A stretch of DNA of 52,318 nucleotides from Melioribacter roseus (GTDB taxonomy: Bacteria > Bacteroidota > Ignavibacteria > Ignavibacteriales > Melioribacteraceae), in contig DYHH01000026.1 in assembly GCA_020724265.1 (NCBI GenBank), positions 1 to 52,318 on the forward strand, given 5' to 3'. The first letter of the stretch is position 1. The number at the start of each line of letters is the position of its first letter. Below are positions 24,718-34,065 of the stretch, piece by piece. The notes under the pieces were generated by a model. That model ran no database searches, was not told the DNA's origin, and saw nothing but the letters and a program-made list of their open reading frames with translations. A program made the translations under genes and the position numbers.

Positions 24718-25812
24718 TTAAATCTTTTCTATAATAACAATCGATAAGTCGTCATTCATTTTTGCATTACCGCGGTAGTCTTCAATTGTTTTGAAGATGT
24801 AAGTTCCCAAATCAATTGCGGAGCGTTGTTTTTGATTTTCAATAACTTTCATCAGTCTTGTTTCACCGAAGAAGACCCCGTCATCATTAACGGCTTCGGT
24901 TAAGCCGTCTGAATAAACTATAAACTTTTCTCCCGGCTGCATCGAAATTTCTTCTACGGGTAAGTTTAATTCTTTCAGCAGCCCTAAAGCAGGACCTCCT
25001 TTTTTCATTGATTCGATAGATTCCTTCTTAACAATTACGGGAGGCATATGACCGGCATTAATGAATTTAATTTTATTATCATTCTCAATTATTTCAAGAT
25101 AGAGAAGCGAAGCAAAAATACTTTTCAAGCTGTCACGGTGGAATATTTTATTAATCTTTGCAATCAAATCGGTTAATGAAATATCATTTCCGGCTAATGC
25201 TCTTATGGTTGATTGAAGTTTTGCCATAATAAGCGCAGCACTTAAACCTTTACCGGCAACATCACCGATTGATATACCGTATTTGTTTTCGGAAAGCTGT
25301 AAGTAATCAATTAAATCACCGCCGACATCGTTTGCAGAAGTTGTAAACAGCCAAACACTCCATCCGGAAATTTCAGGGTTTGAATCGGGCATTAATGCCG
25401 CTTGAACTTTGTGCCCCGCTTCCAATTCATCTTTGGCAAGAAGTTTATCTTTCAGTTCAAGCATCAAGACGAAAACCAAAATTATACCTCCGAGAATATG
25501 AGAATTACTACTGCCCGAAGAAGCCGGACCGGCTTGAAATTGTACATTCGAAGCAAGAATAAGAAGTATACCGAGCACAAATAGGAGTCGTCTTACCGGG
25601 GTCATTCTAAAAAACATTGCACGTAATAACCACCAAGAGACTTTAAAAAATCTCTTTATAGGACTCATTTCTTTAAGCTGTTCTTTCTTTTCATCATCCA
25701 AAAAATTTTCTTTTAATTCTCGGTAATCATCGGAAAGTGTTTTTCTAAGATCAGGCTGGCGAAGGTCATCCCTAATAGTATGACGGATTTTCGGTTCTTC
25801 TTTTTGTGTCAT
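24718..25812 (-). CDS. Membrane-bound PP2C-type phosphatase (SpoIIE/RsbU family)
   Basis: The catalytic domain (about 150-364) has the metal-binding acidic motifs NDVGGDLIDY, GISIGDVAGKGLSAALIMA, VYSDGLTEA and MNDDLSIVII. Two membrane segments lie near residues 75-95 and 105-122, and the N-terminal 65 residues are charged and cytoplasmic. Such phosphatases usually dephosphorylate an anti-sigma-factor antagonist in a stress response. No anti-sigma or STAS gene lies beside it, so its partners are elsewhere. No ribosome binding site is visible before the ATG. Confidence 0.9.
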   Translation of the reverse strand: MTQKEEPKIRHTIRDDLRQPDLRKTLSDDYRELKENFLDDEKKEQLKEMSPIKRFFKVSWWLLRAMFFRMTPVRRLLFVLGILLILASNVQFQAGPASSGSSNSHILGGIILVFVLMLELKDKLLAKDELEAGHKVQAALMPDSNPEISGWSVWLFTTSANDVGGDLIDYLQLSENKYGISIGDVAGKGLSAALIMAKLQSTIRALAGNDISLTDLIAKINKIFHRDSLKSIFASLLYLEIIENDNKIKFINAGHMPPVIVKKESIESMKKGGPALGLLKELNLPVEEISMQPGEKFIVYSDGLTEAVNDDGVFFGETRLMKVIENQKQRSAIDLGTYIFKTIEDYRGNAKMNDDLSIVIIEKI

Positions 25813-25893
25813 TTTTAATAGCTATTTGTTTATCGATTATTGAGACGTTTTAAGATACTCCTTTGTTTTATAAATGGAAATTGAGACAAAGCA

Positions 25894-25907
25894 TCTATTA
25901 TAATAGA
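25894..25907. promoter_or_regulatory. 14-bp palindrome upstream of His-rich/TonB genes
   Basis: TCTATTATAATAGA is a perfect palindrome in the divergent region between the phosphatase and the His-rich protein gene, about 78 bases before the latter's start. In AT-rich DNA such a palindrome can arise by chance. Its position suits an operator for a metal-responsive repressor. Confidence 0.3.
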
Positions 25908-25984
25908 ATAAAAAGCTCTTTGTGTCTTGATTAATATTTTTATTTAGACTAAATTTAAATAAGGAAAAAGAATAATCTCGAAAA

Positions 25985-26362
25985 ATGCTAAACATCAGAA
26001 CATATTCGGCATATAAAACACTTACAACATTTTACATTTTACTTTATGTAATATTTCTGTTAAGTACATTTTTCACGATACATACGCACAAACTCCCCGA
26101 CGGAAAACTTGTTACACACAGCCACTTTGCGTTAAACAGCGAAAATGAAGAAAACAAAGAAGATGCTGCTTCACACTCGCATCGTGATGCAGAGTTTTTA
26201 TTAATCGTATCGACAAAAGATCTTCAAGTGGTTTTGGCGGACAGCACGCAGTTAAACTCGGTTAACAGAGATTTTAAACTTCAGTTTATTAGTTCTGAAG
26301 AACAACTTGTCTACAATCACTCTGCTTTAAAATCCAACAAATCTCCCCCTAATTTTATTTAG
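25985..26362 (+). CDS. Histidine-rich membrane-anchored protein, 125 aa
   Basis: One hydrophobic segment (about 14-30) is followed at once by a histidine-rich region: IHTHKLPDGKLVTHSH, then SHSHRDAE near residue 64. The repeated HxH pattern suggests binding of zinc or another transition metal on the periplasmic side. The rest is unassigned. It sits 60 bases upstream of a TonB-dependent receptor on the same strand, so the two are likely cotranscribed and work in uptake of the same substrate, probably a metal. That role is inference. No typical ribosome binding site is seen. Confidence 0.65.
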   Translation: MLNIRTYSAYKTLTTFYILLYVIFLLSTFFTIHTHKLPDGKLVTHSHFALNSENEENKEDAASHSHRDAEFLLIVSTKDLQVVLADSTQLNSVNRDFKLQFISSEEQLVYNHSALKSNKSPPNFI

Positions 26363-26422
26363 TACTAAGCTTCTTTATAAACCATTTATTCTTTTTATTA
26401 ATAAAATATCAGGACAACTCTA

Positions 26423-28732
26423 ATGGCTGCTAAAAAAATATATCTAACTCTTATAATGATTCTTATTTCATTTTCCACTCCTTTTAATGCTAATGATGTA
26501 AGTAGTATAAATACCATAAACGGCAAAGTAATAGATTACGAAACCGGTGAACCTTTATTCGGTGCTAATGTAATGATCTCCAATACAAATTTAGGAGCGG
26601 CTACAAACAATAAGGGAGAATTCATAATAACTATTGACGGAAGAAAAGATGTTCAGCTTGTTGTATCAATGGTGGGATATCAAAGAGTTGAAGAAAAAAT
26701 TGAAATCGGTTCAACTTCATCAAAACAAATGGAATTTAAGCTGAGACCCGGTATAGTTGAAATGGGATCAATAGTTGTAACAGGTACTAATACACCACAC
26801 CTTTACAGTGACGTACCTGTAAAAACAGAAATAATCAACAGGCTTTCAATTGAACGCAAACATGCGGTCAATCTTGCCGAAGCTTTAAACCTGCAGACAG
26901 GTTTATTAGTAGAGAACGAATGCAATAACTGCAATTTTACTCAAGTAAAAATTCTTGGCTTTGACGGAAAGTATTCACAAATATTAATTGACGGGGATCC
27001 GGTTGTAAGTTCACTCGGTGGAGTTTACGGACTTGAACATTATCCGCGTGAGATGATCGAGCAGATAGAAATTGTTAAAGGGGGTGGAAGTTCACTTTAC
27101 GGTGCCGGAGCCATTTCCGGAACTGTAAATTTAATGACACGCAGACCGTCTTTTAATCAAACAAGAATCGGTTATCTCGGCAGTTCTATAAGCGGGGCGT
27201 TTGATCAGCAGCTTGGTGCGGTTGCAGAACTTGTAAGTAACGACGGCAGAACCGGCGCTTTTATTTTCGGATCAACGAGAAGTAGAAATCCATATGACAG
27301 GAACAATGATGGATTCACCGAACTCGGTACATTAAAACAAGAAACAATCGGATTTAATTTTTACCATAGACCCAGTAACTCAAATGAAATAAAACTTTCA
27401 ATTCATAGAATTCATGAAGATAGAAGAGGAGGCAGCGATTTAGATAAACCGATTCACGAATCAAGAATAGGTGAATGGACCGAGCATTTTAAATGGGGCG
27501 GAAAATTAACATGGTCACATAATATCAGTAGTAATTTTGATTATAAAATAAATTATTCCTTCAGCATCCTGAACCGTGATTCTTATTACGGCGGATTAAG
27601 CGAAAACACTCCGGAGGGAAGATTAGAGGCATTAAATTATTACGGTTATTCGGAAAATCCTCTTCACACCGGCGGTTTCCAGGCAAATTATAGAATGAAT
27701 AATCATACCCTTATTGCCGGATTTCAATTTTTAAGAGATGAACTTCTTGATAGAAGCGTAGCAAGTGAATCATATTATATAGATGAAATTTTTACAAATT
27801 ATGGATTCTATTTACAGGATGAATGGTCGTTGGATGATAACAAAGATCTTATGCTGGTTTACGGACTTCGAGTTGATAAGCACTCTAAATTAGAAAAAGC
27901 AATTGTTAGTCCGAGAATAAATCTAAAATACGAATTATTTGACGGGATGATTTTAAGAGCAGGATATACAACCGGTTTCAAAGCTCCTCAAATTTTTGAT
28001 GAAGATTTGCATATATGCGGACTTGAAGGAGAACAAAGAATTATTAGAAACGATCCGGAGCTTAGAGAGGAAAGAAGTCATTCGTTTTCAGCAGGAATAG
28101 AATTTCAAAACTTTGTCGGCAACACACCAATGCTTGCCGGACTTACAGCATTTTATACTAAACTAACCGATGCTTATGCTGAAGAATTCGTTAGAAGCGA
28201 ACCGACTTTTGACTTGTGGAGAAGAATAAACAGCGGAGGTGCGGAAGTTTTGGGAATTGAATTGGACTTGGGTATAAAACCGACTAACCATATTGAACTT
28301 AGAGGCGGGTTAACTTATAAACAAAATCAATTTGACGAAAAACTTCCCGACTTTGATACAAAAAACTTTTTGAGAACGCCTGATCTATTCGGGCACTTAA
28401 ATATAATTTATGAAATTAGTAAAACTATCAATTTCTATTCGGCTGTAAAATATACAGGGTCAATGTACATGCCTCATGAAGTTGTTGTTGAAGATGCAGA
28501 TGAACCGGAGTTATTATTAAAAACTACACCCGAATTTTTTATTCTTGATGCAGGAATCACCTTTAATATTGAGCTATTGAAGAACTTGAACACAAAATTA
28601 TCATTCGGTGTTAAAAACATAACAGATGCATATCAAAAAGATCTCGACATAGGTATTAATAGAGATCCAGGTTATGTTTACGGTCCATCGCAGCCAAGAA
28701 CCGTTTATTTTGGAATTGATACTTCTTTCTAA
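26423..28732 (+). CDS. TonB-dependent outer-membrane receptor with CarboxypepD-reg-like N domain
   Basis: The 769 residues begin with a signal peptide (about 1-23) and a carboxypeptidase-regulatory-like domain (about 30-115: GKVIDYETGEPLFGANVMI). A plug domain follows (about 120-240), containing NECNNCNFTQVKILGFDGKY, QILIDGDPV and EIVKGGGSSLYGAGAISG. The rest is a 22-stranded barrel ending in TVYFGIDTSF. The CNNCNF sequence in the plug is striking, because two cysteines so close can bind metal or form a disulfide. The upstream His-rich membrane protein supports a metal substrate. AGGACAACTC lies just before the ATG. A terminator follows the stop. Confidence 0.93.
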   Translation: MAAKKIYLTLIMILISFSTPFNANDVSSINTINGKVIDYETGEPLFGANVMISNTNLGAATNNKGEFIITIDGRKDVQLVVSMVGYQRVEEKIEIGSTSSKQMEFKLRPGIVEMGSIVVTGTNTPHLYSDVPVKTEIINRLSIERKHAVNLAEALNLQTGLLVENECNNCNFTQVKILGFDGKYSQILIDGDPVVSSLGGVYGLEHYPREMIEQIEIVKGGGSSLYGAGAISGTVNLMTRRPSFNQTRIGYLGSSISGAFDQQLGAVAELVSNDGRTGAFIFGSTRSRNPYDRNNDGFTELGTLKQETIGFNFYHRPSNSNEIKLSIHRIHEDRRGGSDLDKPIHESRIGEWTEHFKWGGKLTWSHNISSNFDYKINYSFSILNRDSYYGGLSENTPEGRLEALNYYGYSENPLHTGGFQANYRMNNHTLIAGFQFLRDELLDRSVASESYYIDEIFTNYGFYLQDEWSLDDNKDLMLVYGLRVDKHSKLEKAIVSPRINLKYELFDGMILRAGYTTGFKAPQIFDEDLHICGLEGEQRIIRNDPELREERSHSFSAGIEFQNFVGNTPMLAGLTAFYTKLTDAYAEEFVRSEPTFDLWRRINSGGAEVLGIELDLGIKPTNHIELRGGLTYKQNQFDEKLPDFDTKNFLRTPDLFGHLNIIYEISKTINFYSAVKYTGSMYMPHEVVVEDADEPELLLKTTPEFFILDAGITFNIELLKNLNTKLSFGVKNITDAYQKDLDIGINRDPGYVYGPSQPRTVYFGIDTSF

Positions 28733-28743
28733 CTCGAATATGT

Positions 28744-28800
28744 GTAGAGCTTTGATCACGTCGGAGTCGGACAAGTTAATCAAAGCTCTACTCTATTTTT
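28744..28800 (+). terminator. Rho-independent terminator of the TonB receptor gene
   Basis: GTAGAGCTTTGAT (28744-28756) and ATCAAAGCTCTAC (28779-28791) form a perfect 13-bp stem, followed by TCTATTTTTTT. The stop codon of the convergent serine hydrolase gene (28788-28790) lies inside the right arm. Confidence 0.9.
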
Positions 28801-30530
28801 TTACCCCGTAGTTCTCTTCCTCCTTGATATAAAGTTAAACTCTCGACTTTTCCTTCGTCATTTCTGTCGAATTTAATTTGTGCATCAACAACGGTATAAT
28901 AAAAGTTAGATTCATCAGAAGGATAAACGGGAAATTCGGGTTGACCTGTTGCTTGTACATAAAGCTGTCCCGCTTCATGCCGAACCGTTAAAACAAAATT
29001 TGGTGCGAGTTCGTATTTACCTACGTACTCGTTTAAAATATCTTCACTAACGGTAATTTCCTTTTTATACTCAACTCCGAGTTCTTTTAGTTTATCAATT
29101 CCGTTTTGATTACCGGGATTCATATCAACGGATTTTTTGTAATACTCAATTGCTTTTTCATTATTACCGGTATTCATTAAAGCTTCCGCATAACTGTCGT
29201 ATGCATTATACCAATCGGGATATTCATTAATATTAAGTTCAAAAACTTTTGAAGCAGCTGACAAATCATTTTTTGTATTCATTAAATAATATCCGAGAGA
29301 ATTAAATTCGGCTCTGTCTCTATAGAATAAATCAAGTTGATCGGATTCTTTTAATTTGCTGTAATAACTAAGCGCTTCATCAATTCCTTCGTCGACATAT
29401 TTTTGATACAGCGCGAGCGCTATTCCTTTTTTTGGATATTCGAAATCGAGTCCGTTTAGAATATTATAAATTTGATTGGACATAAAGCCGAGGGGTGCGC
29501 CGCCGGTATTATTTAACAAAACAATTAATTGTCCTTTCTCCGGTATCCTGGAAATCAAAGTATTGAAACCGTTTATACCGCCGCCGTGACTGATAATTTT
29601 TTCAACTTCATCGTCGCCGTCAATATCTTTTTCAACAATCGACCAGCCGTAACCGTAATGACCGCCCATTGCCGCAACGTGCGAGGTGAACATTAAGTCG
29701 AGAGATTCTTGAGTCAAAAGCCCGGGTTGATAAAGTGCTTGATCCCATTTAAATAAATCACCTACAGTTGAATACATTGATCCGGCAGCGTAGGGAAGTT
29801 CCATGTTCAAGTATGCAGCGTTTGTATATTCAATAAATAATTTTGAATAACCATCAGCTCTTTTAGGAAGCACTTCTTCAAATTTATCGAAGCCAGAATC
29901 ATTCATTTCAAGAGGATCAAGAATATAATGATGTAACGCTTCAGCATAACTCATGCCGGTTATTTCTTCAATGATAACACCAAGTAGATAATAACCGGAA
30001 TTATTGTAAGCCCAATCGGTGCCGGGTTCAAAATTAAAGTCGTCCATGCAGTATTGCTTTACGAATTCTTCAACCGTGTAATCTCTTTTGCTGTCCTTAG
30101 CGAAAAAATCGGGATGACTCGTATAACTCGGTATCCCGGATGTATGAATTAATAATTGATGAATTGAAACTTTATCGCCCGTATCTTTTCTGTAGTATGG
30201 AATGTGATCGGTAATTTTGTCTTCGAGATTAAGTTTACCTTCTTCGCGAAGTTTTAAAATTATTGCGGCTGTAAACTGCTTTGTAATTGAACCGAGACGA
30301 AATTTTGTGTCGATATCATTCGGTATATTCCACTCGCGGTTAGCAAATGAATATCCTTTCTGAAAAATTACTTCTTGATTATCGGCAACAAGAGCTGACC
30401 CTGTAAATGAATTATACTCAACCACTCTTTGAATGAACTCATCAATTTTTCCGGCTTTCTCTTGTGCGTTGAGTTCTACAATCCCGATAATTAATACGAT
30501 TGCAGAAATTATAAAAAATATCTTACGCAT
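28788..30530 (-). CDS. Serine hydrolase, beta-lactamase class C fold with TPRs
   Basis: The signal peptide is at 1-22. The catalytic motifs of class C beta-lactamase and D-Ala-D-Ala carboxypeptidase-like enzymes are present: SITK at 81-84 (nucleophile and lysine), YNN at 175-177, and HGGG near residue 315. The domain ends by about 380. Two TPRs follow (about 440-500), then a beta-rich C-terminal domain of about 80 residues with the look of DUF3471-type tails. It is secreted or periplasmic and probably an esterase or peptidase rather than a resistance enzyme, because related proteins with this extension have such roles. It is monocistronic. Confidence 0.9.
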   Translation of the reverse strand: MRKIFFIISAIVLIIGIVELNAQEKAGKIDEFIQRVVEYNSFTGSALVADNQEVIFQKGYSFANREWNIPNDIDTKFRLGSITKQFTAAIILKLREEGKLNLEDKITDHIPYYRKDTGDKVSIHQLLIHTSGIPSYTSHPDFFAKDSKRDYTVEEFVKQYCMDDFNFEPGTDWAYNNSGYYLLGVIIEEITGMSYAEALHHYILDPLEMNDSGFDKFEEVLPKRADGYSKLFIEYTNAAYLNMELPYAAGSMYSTVGDLFKWDQALYQPGLLTQESLDLMFTSHVAAMGGHYGYGWSIVEKDIDGDDEVEKIISHGGGINGFNTLISRIPEKGQLIVLLNNTGGAPLGFMSNQIYNILNGLDFEYPKKGIALALYQKYVDEGIDEALSYYSKLKESDQLDLFYRDRAEFNSLGYYLMNTKNDLSAASKVFELNINEYPDWYNAYDSYAEALMNTGNNEKAIEYYKKSVDMNPGNQNGIDKLKELGVEYKKEITVSEDILNEYVGKYELAPNFVLTVRHEAGQLYVQATGQPEFPVYPSDESNFYYTVVDAQIKFDRNDEGKVESLTLYQGGRELRGKKIE

Positions 30531-30647
30531 ATTATTTTCCCGATGTTAGTTAATAATCCTTTGGACGAACTTATACTGCTATTGGTTACAGAAGTGATAC
30601 ACAATTTTGTCCAAAATATTCAATTCCTTCGGATAATCGTCCAGTTG

Positions 30648-30690
30648 GTGGATGATAATCATCCACTGAGTGGTTGATTATCAGCCATCC
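30648..30690. repeat. Cluster of small palindromes
   Basis: GTGGATGAT and ATCATCCAC are perfect 9-base arms around a single A (30648-30666). The related CCAC-TGA-GTGG (30663-30673) overlaps it, and an imperfect GGTTGAT/ATCAGCC follows. The cluster lies in the 209-base gap downstream of the nuclease-helicase gene, where it could act as that gene's terminator. I see no gene in this gap. Confidence 0.5.
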
Positions 30691-30739
30691 TTAATGCAGA
30701 AATACCGATGGGAGGGAGAGGATTTGGGTGGAATTGGAG

Positions 30740-32719
30740 TTAATCAATACACTCGAAACCAATTGAGCGAAGATAATTAAATGTTGGGTCGTAATATTTT
30801 GGATTTCTGGTTGGATCATCTTTATCTCCAAATGGAACTACTATAACCATTCCTTGTCTTGCTCTGGTAAGTAAAACGCGGTATGCATTTTTTAAGTAAA
30901 TTTTTCTGTCCGGTTTCCTAATTTTTTTCCATTTGCTGCCAATGAATGACCAATGATCCCATCCAACATCTGTATATCTAAAGTCTGCATCCCAAGTAAC
31001 ACAAACCCAGTCTAATTCTAAACCCTGTATGTGAAATTCTGTAGCCACATCTTCTAGGTAGTATGAAGATCGAGTATCATCCTTACCATTGAGAAACCAG
31101 TGAATGGGATTGATTTCTGACTTTACAAATATTGCATGTGGTTTTAATCTTTCTGCCTGCGAAGAAACAATCAGTCCATAACGTTCTGATCCGCGTGCTT
31201 GGATTTTCAACCAGTTTTTTGCTTTTTTAACATCACGAGTAATAACTATTGGATATTGCTTATTAATCAATTTCAGAATTCGTTGAGATTCTTTTACATC
31301 AAAATCTAAAATATGTTTTACTAAAGAAGAAACATGTTCAGCACGAAATGAACGCATTGAAACTGATAAATGTAGTGATGTTTCATACAATACATTATTT
31401 TTTGATTCTATTTTTTTTAGTATTTCTTTCGCATTATATTCTTCGTCACTTAGCCTTGATGAAATATAAATATCCCAATGATTGAACTTCGTTCTTATAG
31501 AATTTACCCACTCACTAATTCCGGCTTCACCAGTATGAATTTCCTGCCCTCCGCCAACTAAGCAAACTATCACTGCCCAATCTTTATGCCTATCCAAACA
31601 AGAAACTAGAAACTCTGGTTCTGATTGTGAAAAGTTAGAAAGTTTTCGTTTCCGCCGCATAAAGCTTATTGTCTGTTTTTTATTCCAAGCTCTTTGGGCT
31701 TCGTCGAATAAAGCCACATGTTCAATTGGAGGGTAATCATAATTTACTAAACAATCATCTCGGAAGTTGTGAACATTCTGAACAAACATTTTTACTTCAC
31801 TAAAAGCCTCATACTTTTTAATTTTATTACCAAGAGCTTTTTCTCTAGAAACTTTATCTCGTGTTAAAGCTTCGCGTAGAATTTTTACGAGTGGGCCATT
31901 TCCTGACAAAAACACGCTATACATATTGCTGTTTTTATCATAATGTTTAGTGGCAATATTTAATCCAACTAATGTTTTGCCAGAACCTGGTACGCCTGTT
32001 ACAAAACATATGGACTTTTTTGAATTTTGTTTTGAATAATTTATTATCCTCGAAATGGTACTTGAAGTTTCTTTTAGATTAATAGCACTTGCATCGCTTC
32101 TTGATATCTCCTCAACCGAATGATTCTTATATAAGGCTTTTGCAGCTTCAATAATAGTTGGAGTTGGTTTGTATTTCCCGTTCTCCCAAATTTGAGCATC
32201 AATGTTTGTACCATCCGTAAATGAAACTACACTTTTCAAGACTTCCTGTAATGAAACCGCATTGCACTTAATCGGATTAATTAAATAATCTTTATTAGAT
32301 GATAGTGATATAACGGAATAAATGTTTCTTGCGTCTGTTGCTACCAATATGGGAGAAATAAATTTATTGTGGCTTGTTTCATGAAAGTTATTTAGATCAA
32401 GTGCATAATCAAAAACTTGATCTAAATCAGAAGAATTATATTTTCTCTCTCCGACCTTAAATTCAATCACGAAAATAATTGGACCGATTAATAGAACAAT
32501 ATCTATTCTTTGTCCCATTCGCGGAATGGAAAATTCAAAATAGATTTGTCCCGCAAAAGAATTAAGGATTTTCTTTAATAATTCAACTTCATAGATCCAC
32601 GAATCTCTTTGAGTCTGTTCCAGAGCAAACTCATTCCTTGTAGTTAAAATTCCTAAAATTTTATCGGTCGGATCAGATAGGAATCCACTAATCGAATTTG
32701 AATATAAAGCTTGTGGCAA
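30740..32719 (-). CDS. DUF2075-type nuclease-helicase, 659 aa
   Basis: The C-terminal two thirds is a P-loop NTPase of the DUF2075/Schlafen-like helicase type. Walker A GVPGSGKT has its lysine at 248, the Walker B DEAQRAW is at 339-345, and [16 protein letters not shown] is a motif VI-like end. Residues about 55-130 look like a PD-(D/E)xK nuclease: D73 in RIDIVLLI, then E86-F-K88. Such fusions occur in defence islands. The start is TTG at 32719; the first in-frame ATG is only at residue 68, inside the nuclease motif, so the TTG is needed to keep that domain. Its flanks hold toxin-antitoxin-like genes. Confidence 0.85.
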   Translation of the reverse strand: MPQALYSNSISGFLSDPTDKILGILTTRNEFALEQTQRDSWIYEVELLKKILNSFAGQIYFEFSIPRMGQRIDIVLLIGPIIFVIEFKVGERKYNSSDLDQVFDYALDLNNFHETSHNKFISPILVATDARNIYSVISLSSNKDYLINPIKCNAVSLQEVLKSVVSFTDGTNIDAQIWENGKYKPTPTIIEAAKALYKNHSVEEISRSDASAINLKETSSTISRIINYSKQNSKKSICFVTGVPGSGKTLVGLNIATKHYDKNSNMYSVFLSGNGPLVKILREALTRDKVSREKALGNKIKKYEAFSEVKMFVQNVHNFRDDCLVNYDYPPIEHVALFDEAQRAWNKKQTISFMRRKRKLSNFSQSEPEFLVSCLDRHKDWAVIVCLVGGGQEIHTGEAGISEWVNSIRTKFNHWDIYISSRLSDEEYNAKEILKKIESKNNVLYETSLHLSVSMRSFRAEHVSSLVKHILDFDVKESQRILKLINKQYPIVITRDVKKAKNWLKIQARGSERYGLIVSSQAERLKPHAIFVKSEINPIHWFLNGKDDTRSSYYLEDVATEFHIQGLELDWVCVTWDADFRYTDVGWDHWSFIGSKWKKIRKPDRKIYLKNAYRVLLTRARQGMVIVVPFGDKDDPTRNPKYYDPTFNYLRSIGFECID

Positions 32720-32810
32720 TGTATATCTTTATTATAGTGATAAATTTTAATCTAAATTATAGGTTAACATAAAGATTTGGCACAAGGGTATCAATAATTT
32801 TGTCATTCAA

Positions 32811-32865
32811 TCACTCAGCTCATCCCACCAAATAAACCGATCAATATCAGCCGCTTTACTCCAAA
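32811..32865 (-). pseudogene. Remnant of a duplicate of the gene at 34489-34866 (C-terminal part)
   Basis: About 55 bases match 34489-34541 almost base for base, including the segment encoding SKAVDIDRFIWWD. The match stops abruptly at 32865, and the continuation is found 653 bases away at 33519. The ORF6N gene lies between the two halves. Confidence 0.82.
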
Positions 32866-32901
32866 AAGCGTAAAGACAACTCGCGAATTTTCCTTCATTG
32901 C

Positions 32902-33426
32902 TCAATACCCAATCTTCCTTTTCGGTTTTTCATCTTCTTTCATTAATTCTTTTATCGCATCAAAGATGAGTGCAATCTGTTCTTGCTGCTTTGAGAATTT
33001 TTCCCTCGTTTCATTTTCAAGTTCTTTCAATTTGGCGGCAAGTTTTTCGTTGCTTTGTAAATACTCTCTCATTTTCACAAATGCACGCATAATTGCAATA
33101 TTTACTTTAATTGCACGCTCGCTGTTTAGTACCGAAGATAGCATTGCAACACCTTGTTCGGTAAAAGCATAGGGCGGATATCTTCTTCCACCCCAACTTG
33201 AGGTGCCAAATTGGTACCTCAAGTTATCAAATTCCTCTTTGCTGAGTTCGAACATAAAATCTTTTGGGAATCGGTCTTTGTGTCTTCGAACAGCTCTTTT
33301 CAAGGCCTTTGTTTCTACTCCGTACAATTCGGAAAGATCAGAATCGATTAGCACTTTTTCATTTCTAATGAAATAAATTTTTGAAGAGATATTTTCAATT
33401 GGGATTAAGTCCGCCTGTTTCGCCAT
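32902..33426 (-). CDS. ORF6N (KilA-N-like) DNA-binding protein
   Basis: This 174-residue protein has the ORF6N domain in its first 100 residues: IYFIRNEKVLIDSDLSELYG, RAVRRHKDRFPKDFMFEL and PPYAFTEQGVAMLSSVL. A coiled-coil tail follows (about 115-165). The domain is related to phage KilA-N and antirepressor proteins. The gene sits precisely between two separated parts of a decayed gene (32811-32865 and 33519-33592), which suggests it arrived there as an insertion. The start ATG lies at 33426; I see no strong ribosome binding site. Confidence 0.92.
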   Translation of the reverse strand: MAKQADLIPIENISSKIYFIRNEKVLIDSDLSELYGVETKALKRAVRRHKDRFPKDFMFELSKEEFDNLRYQFGTSSWGGRRYPPYAFTEQGVAMLSSVLNSERAIKVNIAIMRAFVKMREYLQSNEKLAAKLKELENETREKFSKQQEQIALIFDAIKELMKEDEKPKRKIGY

Positions 33427-33741
33427 TCAGCAATACTCAATTAATTATTTTCAACTTAACCATATTGCTTGAAGTTTTCAATAAAATAATTGAATGGAGG
33501 CAGCAATTTGTGAAAATCAACTTTTCTAAAAGGGAATCATAAAGTTCTGCTTTTATAAAAAAAGTGCAACCCAATAGCATCTTCATGTATTAAAAACTAC
33601 AGTCCCGGTTAAATCGTTAAAAGCGGTTATAAGTTGAGATATCCTTACTTACAAATTACACATCGTCTCATATATTATAAATCCAATTAATTGCAAAAAT
33701 CCTTATCTTTAAAAGAATTCAAAATTACTTAGATATTTAAA
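33427..33741. other. Intergenic stretch before the MNT-HEPN pair
   Basis: This 315-base gap holds the promoter side of the ORF6N gene, the second remnant of the duplicated gene (33519-33592) and the region upstream of the MNT gene. I see no intact gene in it. An imperfect inverted match (about 12 of 16 positions) links 33502-33517 with 32887-32902. It could be a degraded terminal repeat of the inserted segment, but it is weak. Confidence 0.5.
33519..33592 (-). pseudogene. Remnant of a duplicate of the gene at 34489-34866 (middle part)
   Basis: The stretch matches about 34547-34622, with several substitutions and at least two single-base indels that break the frame. It continues exactly where the other remnant stops; only about five bases of the parent are missing at the junction. 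Confidence 0.8.
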
Positions 33742-34065
33742 ATGACTGATAGAGAAAGAAATATAACCGAAAGAATAAAAGAGAAGGTAAAAGAAAAGGA
33801 TCCTACTGCAAAAATAATTTTATATGGTTCGCGAGCACGAGGAAATTATAATAATGATTCAGACTGGGACATTTTGATTTTGGTCGACAAAGAAAATGTT
33901 TCATTGCAATTGGAACAGGAATATAGACATCATTTAATTGATCTCGAACTTGAAATCGGTGAACCTATTTCGGTTACGGTTCATTCAGAAAAAAAATGGA
34001 GATCTGAATACTCAGTAACACCGCTGTATAAGAGTATTGAAGAAGATGGGGTGATGCTACACTAA
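33742..34065 (+). CDS. MNT-type nucleotidyltransferase (antitoxin-like)
   Basis: This 107-residue protein has the minimal nucleotidyltransferase motif GSRARG...DSDWDIL, which fits the GSx10DxD pattern exactly. A third acidic residue is expected in the following strands (LIDLELEIGEPISV). In MNT-HEPN systems such proteins AMPylate and thereby neutralise the HEPN toxin. The stop codon overlaps the next start (TAATG), so translation is coupled. The island context fits a toxin-antitoxin role. Confidence 0.9.
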   Translation: MTDRERNITERIKEKVKEKDPTAKIILYGSRARGNYNNDSDWDILILVDKENVSLQLEQEYRHHLIDLELEIGEPISVTVHSEKKWRSEYSVTPLYKSIEEDGVMLH

